A stretch of DNA of 6,302 bases from an uncultured Clostridia bacterium (lineage in GTDB: Bacteria; Bacillota; Clostridia; Oscillospirales; Ruminococcaceae). Numbering within the stretch: position 1 is the stretch's first letter; each line of letters opens with the position of its first letter. Location: the NCBI GenBank assembly GCA_937901465.1, contig CALGTU010000117.1, positions 1 to 6,302 of the forward strand, read 5' to 3'. Positions 1 to 5,191 of the stretch are shown one piece after another. The position numbers and the translations under genes are program-made. Below the pieces are notes generated by a model. The model made no database searches, was not told the origin of the DNA, and saw nothing but the letters and a program-made list of their open reading frames with translations.

Positions 1-89
1 GCGGTCACGCGGTTTTTGCATATCATAACAAATGTGGTTACCGAGTCAGTTTTTTATTTTCATCAATGAATTAGGAAACGATTTGTCCT

Positions 90-109
90 CCGCGGTCACG
101 CGGTTTTTT
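90..109 (+). terminator. Terminator-like hairpin in the repeat array (junction 1)
   Basis: A perfect 5-bp GC stem (90-94 with 99-103) with GTCA loop is followed by six T (104-109). The geometry fits a short intrinsic terminator for rightward transcription, but the stem is short, so efficiency is uncertain. Confidence 0.45.
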
Positions 110-180
110 GCATATCATAACAAATGTGGTTACCGAGCCGTTTTTTATTTTCATCAATGGATTCGGAAACGATATGTCCT

Positions 181-199
181 CCGCGGTCACGCGGTTTTT
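181..199 (+). terminator. Terminator-like hairpin in the repeat array (junction 2)
   Basis: Same 5-bp CCGCG/CGCGG stem with GTCA loop (181-194), followed by five T (195-199). It is identical in form to the hairpin 91 bp upstream. Confidence 0.45.
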
Positions 200-272
200 G
201 CATATCATAACAAATGTGGTTACCGAGTCAGTTTTTTTATTTTCATCAATGAATTCGGAAACGATATGTCCT

Positions 273-290
273 CCGCGGTCACGCGGTTTT
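273..290 (+). terminator. Terminator-like hairpin at the end of the repeat array
   Basis: The stem-loop at 273-286 is conserved, but the T-run is cut to four (287-290) where the array ends. It sits 35 bp before the -35 box of the next promoter, so it could block upstream transcripts from entering that gene. Confidence 0.4.
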
Positions 291-296
291 GTGTGT

Positions 297-334
297 CAAA
301 TTTATGGGAAATTTGTGAATATTTGTTGACAAAT
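297..334. promoter_or_regulatory. Inverted repeats upstream of and overlapping a promoter
   Basis: Two perfect inverted repeats flank or overlap the -35 box: CAAATTT-ATGGG-AAATTTG (297-315) and ATTTGT-TG-ACAAAT (321-334), the second containing the TTGACA hexamer. Both are AT-rich, so chance is possible, but the position is where an operator for the downstream AIM24-family gene would lie. Confidence 0.3.
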
Positions 335-354
335 CTGTGAAAAGGAATTATAAT
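326..354 (+). promoter_or_regulatory. Consensus sigma-A promoter of the AIM24-family gene
   Basis: TTGACA (326-331) and TATAAT (349-354) are both perfect hexamers with a 17-bp spacer. Transcription should start near 361, giving a leader of about 57 nt. A small stem TGGCA/TGCCA (363-367 with 378-382) lies in the leader, before the ribosome site. Confidence 0.92.
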
Positions 355-417
355 TTGAGTGTTGGCATATATTATGTTGCCATAGATATTTTTATGATAT
401 AAGGAGGATTTTTCAGA

Positions 418-1119
418 ATGAATTACGAAATCAAAAACGCACCCCTTCCCGTAGTGATTGTAAAACTCAATCAGGGCGAATCAATCGAATGCCAGAGAGG
501 TGCTATGTCATGGATGACTCCTACTCTCGAAATGCAGACAGGCATCGGCGGCAACGGCGGTGGCGGACTTCTCGGAGCACTCGGAAAAATGGCAAAGAGT
601 GCAGTAACAGGAGAATCTGTATTCAGAAATACATATAGTGCTACAAAGGGCGATGGCGAAATCGCTTTCGCATCAACATTCCCCGGCGATATCATTGCTT
701 TCGATACAACAAATACACCTATCGTTGCACAGAAATCGGCATACCTTGCCAACACTCCCGGCGTTGATATGGAACTTTTCTTCCAGAAGAAAGCAGGTGC
801 AGGTTTCTTCGGCGGTGAAGGATTCATCATGCAGAAATTCTCAGGAAACGGAACAGTTTTCCTTGAAATCAACGGTTGCGTATGCGAATACACACTCGCA
901 GCAGGTGAATCACTTTTAGTTGATACAGGTTACCTCGCTGCTATGGAAGCTACTTGCTCAGTTGACGTTGAAACAGTAAAGGGTGTAGGAAATGCTCTTC
1001 TCGGTGGAGAAGGTCTCTTCAATACAAAGGTTTCAGGCCCCGGCAAAATCTGGCTCCAGACAATGCCCGCAAACTCACTTGCAGGAGCACTCGCACCTTA
1101 CCTCCCCACAAGCAACTGA
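418..1119 (+). CDS. AIM24 / TIGR00266-family protein
   Basis: This 233-residue protein matches the bacterial AIM24 (TIGR00266, formerly DUF124) family by recall of its motifs. These include an early basic-hydrophobic beta segment, the SWMTPTLEMQTG stretch (31-42), a glycine-rich stretch with GGGG (44-53), FRNTYSA (69-75), a central FPGDIIAFD (88-96) and a C-terminal G-x-GLFNTKVSGPGKIWLQTMP part (198-217). The family forms compact beta-rich domains related to a mitochondrial inner-membrane biogenesis protein, but its biochemical role in bacteria is unsettled. No signal peptide or clear membrane helix is seen, so it is probably cytoplasmic or membrane-associated. The start is fixed by AAGGAGG at 401-407, 10 nt upstream, behind a consensus promoter. 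Length is normal for the family. It appears to be a single-gene unit ahead of the small membrane protein array. Confidence 0.88.
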   Translation: MNYEIKNAPLPVVIVKLNQGESIECQRGAMSWMTPTLEMQTGIGGNGGGGLLGALGKMAKSAVTGESVFRNTYSATKGDGEIAFASTFPGDIIAFDTTNTPIVAQKSAYLANTPGVDMELFFQKKAGAGFFGGEGFIMQKFSGNGTVFLEINGCVCEYTLAAGESLLVDTGYLAAMEATCSVDVETVKGVGNALLGGEGLFNTKVSGPGKIWLQTMPANSLAGALAPYLPTSN

Positions 1120-1131
1120 GGTGATGTAGCA

Positions 1132-1152
1132 GAGAATGTCCTTGACATTCTC
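1132..1152 (+). other. Perfect 9-bp stem-loop after the AIM24-family gene
   Basis: GAGAATGTC (1132-1140) and GACATTCTC (1144-1152) pair perfectly around a CTT loop, 12 nt past the stop codon. No T-run follows, so it is not a standard intrinsic terminator. It may be a 3'-end stabilising hairpin, or a terminator of low efficiency. Confidence 0.5.
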
Positions 1153-1276
1153 GATCTTGCTTAACCGACACAATCCCGTCTATTTAGACAAATTTGTGAA
1201 GACTTCTATATTTTTCTTTATGAAAAACCTTTAATTGTTTAATATGCTAATAGAAATAAATGATAAAATATGTTAA

Positions 1277-1282
1277 TATAAT
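1277..1282 (+). promoter_or_regulatory. Possible -10 box before the small membrane protein array
   Basis: The very AT-rich stretch 1200-1313 contains a perfect TATAAT (1277-1282), 31 bp before the first small gene's start codon. No convincing -35 hexamer lies 16-18 bp upstream, so this is only a candidate. The rest of the gap holds palindromes GTCTA-TT-TAGAC (1178-1189) and ACAAATTTGT (1188-1197). Confidence 0.25.
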
Positions 1283-1313
1283 TGTATTATATTGATTATG
1301 GAGGGTATTTACC

Positions 1314-1562
1314 ATGGAAAAGAAAACAAACGGTATGTCCATTGCTGCAATTATTCTTGCATTCATCTTCCCCGTAGTAGGTCTCATTCTCGCAATCATC
1401 GCTAAGAAGAAAGATCCTGATGACAAGCTCGCTAAGGCTGCATTCATCATCTCAATCGTTATCATTGCAATCGGTCTCGTATCATCAATCGGTTGTGCAG
1501 CTTGCACAGCTTGCGCAGCAGCTTCAATGGAATCATCATACGCTGCAGTTCTTGCTCTTTAA
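1314..1562 (+). CDS. Small two-helix membrane protein, paralog 1 (cysteine-rich tail)
   Basis: This 82-residue protein has a short polar start (MEKKTNG), a first hydrophobic helix at about 8-30, a lysine-rich turn KKKDPDD (31-37) and a second helix at about 41-60. The lysine turn should stay in the cytoplasm, placing both ends outside. The tail is unusual, with four cysteines in CAACTACAA (61-69), then a short serine/alanine end. GGAGGG at 1300-1305, 8 nt before ATG, sets the start. The core resembles small DUF4190-like membrane proteins, but I cannot assign a family or function. It is the first of three tandem paralogs sharing the pattern NG-x-SIAA ... PVVGLILAIIAKKK ... LA-x-AAF. A terminator follows directly. 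Confidence 0.8.
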   Translation: MEKKTNGMSIAAIILAFIFPVVGLILAIIAKKKDPDDKLAKAAFIISIVIIAIGLVSSIGCAACTACAAASMESSYAAVLAL

Positions 1563-1584
1563 TCTTTAAAGACAAAAAGAAAAC

Positions 1585-1618
1585 AAAGACAAATCGGCTT
1601 TTGCTGATTTGTCTTTTT
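1585..1618 (+). terminator. Intrinsic terminator between small paralogs 1 and 2
   Basis: A 14-bp stem (1585-1598 with 1603-1616, one G-U pair) around a TTTT loop runs into a T-run (1614-1618). It lies only about 20 nt before the next gene's ribosome site, where no good promoter is visible, so paralog 2 probably depends on read-through. A competing 9-bp pairing, ACAAAAAGA (1572-1580) with TCTTTTTGT (1612-1620), would disrupt it. Confidence 0.8.
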
Positions 1619-1650
1619 GTTTAGAAATATATTTTCGGAGGGAATTTATT

Positions 1651-1911
1651 ATGGAAAAGAAAACAAGCGGAATGTCTATAGCTGCAATTATTTTTGCATT
1701 TCTTATGCCTGTAGTGGGACTTATCCTTGCTATCATCGCAAAGAAGAAAAACAGCAACGATACACTCGCTAAAGTAGCATTTGTTCTTTCGCTTATCTTT
1801 ACAATTTTAAGTGCTCTTACAGTTATGATATTTATGGCAATTTTCATTCCTGCTATGATAGGCTATGTTGATAAAGCAAGGGAATACGGAATGATTATTT
1901 TAGGTCTTTAA
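1651..1911 (+). CDS. Small two-helix membrane protein, paralog 2 (pilin-like tail)
   Basis: This 86-residue protein is nearly identical in its first 30 residues to the preceding small protein: MEKKTSGMS, hydrophobic helix about 8-30 with PVVGLILAIIAKKK, then a polar turn NSNDTLAK and a second hydrophobic stretch about 42-70. The second stretch is longer and ends in IPAMIGYVDKARE (66-78), which resembles the helix end of type IV pilins; this is likely convergence because no prepilin cleavage site precedes it. A TTG at 1609 is in frame upstream, but ATG 1651 is preferred: GGAGGG lies at 1637-1642 and the alignment with its paralog begins there. Function is unknown. Confidence 0.78.
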   Translation: MEKKTSGMSIAAIIFAFLMPVVGLILAIIAKKKNSNDTLAKVAFVLSLIFTILSALTVMIFMAIFIPAMIGYVDKAREYGMIILGL

Positions 1912-1918
1912 TAAAAGT

Positions 1919-1939
1919 TTGTTATAAAGGTTATAACAA
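1919..1939 (+). other. Perfect 9-bp inverted repeat after paralog 2
   Basis: TTGTTATAA (1919-1927) and TTATAACAA (1931-1939) pair perfectly around AGG, starting 7 nt past the stop codon. Its 3' arm overlaps the 5' arm of the next hairpin (1935-1970), so the two RNA structures cannot form together. Confidence 0.6.
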
Positions 1940-1972
1940 TGGTGTCGGATAAAAAACCAGTGCCATTGTTTT
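1935..1972 (+). terminator. Weak terminator-like hairpin between paralogs 2 and 3
   Basis: AACAATGG (1935-1942) pairs with CCATTGTT (1963-1970), extended inward by G-U pairs. A run of four T (1969-1972) ends it. The ribosome site of the next gene follows within 6 nt, so the structure could also limit translation start. Confidence 0.5.
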
Positions 1973-1991
1973 GCAACAGAGGAAATTATTT

Positions 1992-2210
1992 ATGAAAAAA
2001 CGTTCAAACGGTCTTGCCGTTGCGGCAATGATATATGCTTTTGTATGTTCGCCTGTAGGGCTTATCATGGGCATAATAGCAAAGAAAAAACACCCCGATG
2101 ACAGACTCGCAGACGCCGCATTCATACTTTCGCTTGTATTTATTATTCTTTTCATACTTCTTATCGTCGGATGCAATCTCGGCGAGTTGTGGTTAAAGTC
2201 TCAACCTTAA
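1992..2210 (+). CDS. Small two-helix membrane protein, paralog 3
   Basis: This 72-residue protein shares the core of the two genes before it: MKKRSNGLAVAA, a helix at about 8-30 containing SPVGLIMGIIAKKK, the turn HPDDRLAD and a second helix at about 42-61. It is the most divergent of the three and has a short tail, CNLGELWLKSQP. ATG 1992 is chosen over the in-frame TTG at 1971 because AGAGGAA sits 8 nt upstream and the paralog alignment starts there. Only 14 nt separate it from the Lgt-family gene, so the two are almost certainly co-transcribed. Function is not known. Confidence 0.78.
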   Translation: MKKRSNGLAVAAMIYAFVCSPVGLIMGIIAKKKHPDDRLADAAFILSLVFIILFILLIVGCNLGELWLKSQP

Positions 2211-2224
2211 TGTAGGGGGAAAAT

Positions 2225-3004
2225 ATGTTACCATTTCTTGATTTAGGTTTTATAAAACTGCCCATGTATGGTCTTATGGGTGCTTTGGGAACGATTTTTG
2301 CAATTCTCATAGCTTATCTTACAAAAAATCGTTACAACATAAAAAAAGACGATGTTCTCTATTCTGCCTGCTTTGCAGGTATAGGAGTTCTCGTCGGTTC
2401 AAAACTTCTTTATATAATAGTAACACTTCCTCATATAATCGAAAACTATGAATTCTATTCTTCCGATAAAGAGGCTATGCTTTATTCTCTTTTCGGCGGA
2501 TATGTTTTCTATGGCGGACTCATAGGCGGAATTATAATGGGAATGATTTATGGAAAGATTTTTAAAATAAATCCCATAAAACTCGTTGATATCTATGCAC
2601 CCCTTATTCCTCTCATTCATGGTTTCGGAAGAATAGGTTGCTTTTTCGCAGGTTGTTGCTATGGTGCACCCAGCGAAAAATACGGCGTTTATTTCGAAGC
2701 TTTAGGTGGAGCACCGCAAGGTGTAAAGCTTTTCCCGATTCAGCTGGTTGAAGCAGGTATAAATTTTGTTGTTTTCGCCGTTCTTATGGTGCTTGCTGTA
2801 AAGAAAGTCTTTAAACTCGGCGGAATAACGGGAGCGTATCTTTCAGTTTACGCAATAGAACGCTTTATCCTTGAATTTTTCAGATACGACAGTATAAGAG
2901 GCGGTCTTTTAGGTATCTCAACATCTCAGTGGATAAGCATCATCCTTTTCCCGATAGGAATTTCTCTTATTCTTTTCGGCGAAAAGATTTTCAAAGAAAA
3001 ATAA
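2225..3004 (+). CDS. lgt: Lgt-family prolipoprotein diacylglyceryl transferase, divergent active site
   Basis: This 259-residue polytopic membrane protein belongs to the Lgt family. Lgt moves diacylglycerol from phosphatidylglycerol to the lipobox cysteine of prolipoproteins. Visible landmarks are PMYG (13-16), GGYVFYGGLIGG (91-102), the signature HGFGRIGCFFAGCCYG (132-147), FPIQLVEA (170-177) and YAIERFILEFFR (209-220). Relative to E. coli numbering as I recall it, R143 (R136 here), G154 (G147), Y235 (Y209), R239 (R213), E243 (E217) and R246 (R220) are kept. H103 is replaced by Y96, N146 by C139 and E151 by C144. This matches a Cys-rich Lgt subfamily seen in Clostridia, so it may be the main enzyme or a paralog of changed specificity. 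Ribosome site AGGGGGA is at 2214-2220. Confidence 0.88.
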   Translation: MLPFLDLGFIKLPMYGLMGALGTIFAILIAYLTKNRYNIKKDDVLYSACFAGIGVLVGSKLLYIIVTLPHIIENYEFYSSDKEAMLYSLFGGYVFYGGLIGGIIMGMIYGKIFKINPIKLVDIYAPLIPLIHGFGRIGCFFAGCCYGAPSEKYGVYFEALGGAPQGVKLFPIQLVEAGINFVVFAVLMVLAVKKVFKLGGITGAYLSVYAIERFILEFFRYDSIRGGLLGISTSQWISIILFPIGISLILFGEKIFKEK

Positions 3005-3103
3005 AGCGAAAATCTTACTTGTCTTTCTGTGTCAACACTTCTCGCAGTACAACCCGTACAGCGTCGTCGTGTTTCCTTGAAATACAAGCGATCCTTTCGC
3101 TTT
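3003..3103. repeat. 101-bp nested imperfect palindrome between convergent genes
   Basis: AAAGCGAAA (3003-3011) pairs with TTTCGCTTT (3095-3103), then ATC/GAT, CTTGT (3018-3022) with ACAAG (3084-3088), AACAC (3034-3038) with GTGTT (3069-3073), CGC (3043-3045) with GCG (3061-3063), and GTAC (3047-3050) with GTAC (3056-3059) around an AACCC loop. Ordered, nested pairing over the whole span is unlikely by chance. The left arm begins inside the lgt stop codon. It resembles a small palindromic intergenic repeat or MITE-like element, or a structured 3' UTR. Short frames across it look noncoding. Confidence 0.6.
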
Positions 3104-3121
3104 GAATAATATACCAAAATC

Positions 3122-3145
3122 AAAAGCACCCCTCGGGGTGCTTTT
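3122..3145. terminator. Bidirectional intrinsic terminator
   Basis: AAAAGCACCCC (3122-3132) and GGGGTGCTTTT (3135-3145) form a perfect 11-bp arm pair. A-run and T-run lie on opposite sides, so it can end both the rightward lgt transcript and the leftward chemoreceptor transcript, whose stop codon is 8 nt away. Confidence 0.93.
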
Positions 3146-3152
3146 ATTATTA

Positions 3153-4199
3153 CTATTTTGTGTTTTTAGCAACAAATTTCGAGAACTGTTTTGCAAGTTC
3201 CTGAAGTTCTTCAACATTCTCATTTGCATCGTCTATATAATCAGACTGTTCATCAGCGCTTTCAATTGTTTTTTCCGAACTTGAAACTGTGCTCTGAACA
3301 TCGGTTTTAATAGCAGTTGTAAGTGTTGCAATGTCTTCTGCGGTTGCTTTTGAAGTGTCCGCAAGGTCTTTGATTTCGCCCGCAACAACAACAAAGCTCT
3401 TTCCCGCAGCCCCCGCTCTTACAGCTTCTATCTGAGCGTTGAAACTAAGAATTTTTGTCTGGTCAGCAAGTCTTGTGATAGAATCGAGAACATCTTCGAT
3501 TTTTTCTGATGCCTCACCGATATTTTCAATGTTCTTGCTGAGTTCTCTCTGATGAGTTTCAATTCTTTCCGATGCTTTCGACATTTTTTCAAAGTTTTCC
3601 GAAACAACGCCTATTGTTTTAGAGAAAACTTCCGAAACGATAGCCGCCTGCTTTTTGAAATAAGCTTCGTTTACCATAGCTTCAATAGCGGTCTTGACAG
3701 CAGTTGCAATAGCTTCAATTTCTTTTTTAGAAAGTCTTTCAAGCTCTTCGGCTGCATTCTTTAAATTGTCGATGTTAACGCCATATCTGTCAGCAGCTTC
3801 TCTTATATCAGCGGGACGCATTCTTTCTATTGTGTAATGTCCGCCGATAACACCGCCGATAATTTCATTTTCAAGAACGATAGGAAATGCGAATTCAGTA
3901 ATCCCCGCGTGGCATTTAGCGATATGTATTCTGTGATAGCGCATAGCTTCAGAGATAAAGAATGAATGTGATCTGTTGCATTCTCTCAGCCCTTCCGATG
4001 AGCTTCTTATATAGTATTCACAGTATTTGCAGAATTTGCTTGTAGGAGTAATGCAGTTTCCGTTTCTGTCAACAACGGTTAAAGCACACCCCGTCTTTCC
4101 GGCATATGTTTCCTGAAATGCAACAAGCTTCTGCATGTCAACAAGGTCAGAAATTTCAATCGCCGAAACATCTATAAGGTTATCGCAGATTTTTATCAT
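3153..4199 (-). CDS. Soluble PocR-domain methyl-accepting chemotaxis-like receptor
   Basis: This 348-residue protein has an N-terminal PocR-type sensory domain (about 15-125): LVDMQKLVAFQETYAGKTG, cysteines C57, C60, C74 and C96 in the expected pattern, CHAGITEFAFPIV (96-108) and IIGGVIGGHY (113-122). A chemoreceptor signalling coiled coil follows (about 185-345), with its tip at about 245-275 (ILSFNAQIEAVRAG, then FVVVAGEIKDLA). No membrane helix or HAMP domain is present, so it should be a cytoplasmic receptor working through CheW/CheA. PocR domains are thought to bind small metabolites such as short diols or hydrocarbon derivatives; the ligand here is unknown. The tip is degenerate: by alignment to Tsr, F373 is D246 and E391 is A264, while N381, E385 and R388 are kept. 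Ribosome site GGAGGG (complement of 4206-4211) is 6 nt from ATG. It ends in TAG. Confidence 0.9.
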   Translation of the reverse strand: MIKICDNLIDVSAIEISDLVDMQKLVAFQETYAGKTGCALTVVDRNGNCITPTSKFCKYCEYYIRSSSEGLRECNRSHSFFISEAMRYHRIHIAKCHAGITEFAFPIVLENEIIGGVIGGHYTIERMRPADIREAADRYGVNIDNLKNAAEELERLSKKEIEAIATAVKTAIEAMVNEAYFKKQAAIVSEVFSKTIGVVSENFEKMSKASERIETHQRELSKNIENIGEASEKIEDVLDSITRLADQTKILSFNAQIEAVRAGAAGKSFVVVAGEIKDLADTSKATAEDIATLTTAIKTDVQSTVSSSEKTIESADEQSDYIDDANENVEELQELAKQFSKFVAKNTK

Positions 4200-4231
4200 A
4201 ATAAACCCTCCGCAAAAATATTCTTAAATAT

Positions 4232-4260
4232 ATTATACATTATTGTGGTAACTATTGCAA
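4232..4260 (-). promoter_or_regulatory. Sigma-A promoter of the PocR chemoreceptor gene
   Basis: On the minus strand, TTGCAA (4260-4255) and a perfect TATAAT (4237-4232) are separated by 17 bp. The start should lie near 4225, giving a leader of about 25 nt. It is back-to-back with the rightward promoter at 4276. Confidence 0.85.
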
Positions 4261-4275
4261 GAAGATATTTTTCTA

Positions 4276-4304
4276 TTGCATTCTGGTAAAAAATGTAGTA
4301 AAAT
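4276..4304 (+). promoter_or_regulatory. Sigma-A promoter of the DUF975-aquaporin operon
   Basis: TTGCAT (4276-4281) and TAAAAT (4299-4304) are separated by 17 bp, with the start expected near 4311. Its -35 box is only 15 bp from that of the divergent chemoreceptor promoter. Confidence 0.75.
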
Positions 4305-4336
4305 GTTAGTATATTAATTATGAAGGAGAAAAAATT

Positions 4337-5170
4337 ATGTGGACAAACGAACTTTTAAAGAACAACGCCAAAGCTTGTCTTAAAAACTACTATTGGTATG
4401 CCGTTCTCTATTGCTTCCTTACCTACCTTGTAACAGGTACTATCTCAGGTGCAGTAATGAGCGTTTTATCCGGTATAACATCCGTTATCGGAACTATTTT
4501 GAGTGCCGTTTTCGGAATTTCATCAACAGCTCTCGGCGTAGCGGGAGAAGAAGCAGGAAGCGACGCTATGATGGTCGGCGCAGGCATAGGAATGGTGCTC
4601 GGAATGATTGTTCTCTATGCAATCATCTACATTCTCACACTCGCAGTAAGCATTGTTATCAGCACATTCGTTAATATGCCTTTCAACATTGTTGGTCTTA
4701 ACAGATACTTTATGGTATCAAGAACAAGAAAGGGCGAAATAAACGATATTCTTTTCCCTGTAAAGTCAAATCAGTATAAGAATATTGCAAAGGTTTCATT
4801 CTTCTATAACCTTTATATCATTCTCTGGACACTTCTTTTCGTAATCCCCGGAATTATAAAGAGTTATGAATATTTCCTCGTTCCTTATATTCTCGCTGAA
4901 AACCCTTCTATTTCAAAGGACAGAGCATTTGAAATCAGTAAAAAGACAATGGAAGGCGAAAAGATGAACACATTCATCCTTCAGCTTTCATTCATCGGCT
5001 GGTCTCTTCTTCTTTGTCTTGCAACAATGATGACATTCGGTCTCGGCGCACTCGGTGCATACTGCCTCGTTCCCTATATGAATGCAACATTCGTTGAACT
5101 CTATACATGCCTCAGAGAAAAGGCGCTCACAAACGGATACGCTACTCCAGAGGAGCTTATCGGATATTAA
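4337..5170 (+). CDS. DUF975-family integral membrane protein
   Basis: This 277-residue polytopic membrane protein matches the DUF975 family by motif: an N-terminal NELLKNNAKACLKNYYW (4-20), several hydrophobic segments (about 21-60, 83-115, 155-172, 213-245), the conserved FVIPGIIKSYEYFLVPYILAE (168-188), SKDRAFEISKKTMEGEK (193-209), LSFIGWSLL (217-225) and a C-terminal PYMNATFVELYTCLR (246-260). Its role is not established; the family is common in Firmicutes and has a non-enzymatic look. A small-residue-rich stretch at 31-92 with an acidic EEAGSDA loop is longer than I expect for the family core. AAGGAG at 4323-4328, 8 nt before ATG, sets the start. It is followed after 21 nt by an aquaporin gene with no terminator between, so the two form an operon. 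Confidence 0.85.
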   Translation: MWTNELLKNNAKACLKNYYWYAVLYCFLTYLVTGTISGAVMSVLSGITSVIGTILSAVFGISSTALGVAGEEAGSDAMMVGAGIGMVLGMIVLYAIIYILTLAVSIVISTFVNMPFNIVGLNRYFMVSRTRKGEINDILFPVKSNQYKNIAKVSFFYNLYIILWTLLFVIPGIIKSYEYFLVPYILAENPSISKDRAFEISKKTMEGEKMNTFILQLSFIGWSLLLCLATMMTFGLGALGAYCLVPYMNATFVELYTCLREKALTNGYATPEELIGY

Positions 5171-5191
5171 TTTAAAACGGAGGAACCTTTT

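Larger units (their letters stand above)
1..290. repeat. Tandem array of a 91-92 bp repeat, three copies plus a stub
   Basis: Copies run 1-91, 92-182 and 183-274, and a 16-bp fourth start is at 275-290, after which similarity ends abruptly. Copies differ by a few substitutions (for example GAATTAGG, GATTCGG and GAATTCGG near the end) and single-base length changes. Each junction contains the inverted repeat CCGCG-GTCA-CGCGG followed by 4-6 T. Because the unit is not a multiple of three, open frames across it change frame from copy to copy, so the array is very probably noncoding. The first copy begins at the window edge, so the array may extend further left. The unit was not recognised as a known element. 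Confidence 0.93.

Noticed and set aside
1..290. CRISPR array
   Set aside because: The repeats are near-identical over the full 91 bp with no unique spacers.
32..340. Open frame of 102 codons with an internal repeat across the tandem array
   Set aside because: The 91-bp unit shifts frame at each copy, there is no ribosome site, and it runs into the promoter. It is a by-product of the DNA repeat.
471..893. Minus-strand open frame of 140 codons inside the AIM24-family gene
   Set aside because: It has no ribosome site, is proline/serine-rich as expected of an antisense shadow, and lies fully within a well-supported gene.
1609..1650. TTG start giving a longer paralog 2
   Set aside because: It starts inside the terminator stem with no ribosome site, whereas ATG 1651 has GGAGGG and matches its paralog's start.
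1717..1911. Paralog 2 as a type IV pilin
   Set aside because: The IPAMIGYVDKARE end resembles pilin helices, but there is no G-x-x-x-x-E prepilin site, and the core matches its non-pilin paralogs.
2926..3229. Minus-strand short frames across the palindrome (67 and 65 codons)
   Set aside because: They overlap real genes and the palindrome, with no ribosome site or domain; likely noncoding.
4200..4336. Riboswitch upstream of the DUF975-aquaporin operon
   Set aside because: The gap is only 137 bp and filled by two divergent promoters; the leader is about 26 nt, too short for an aptamer.
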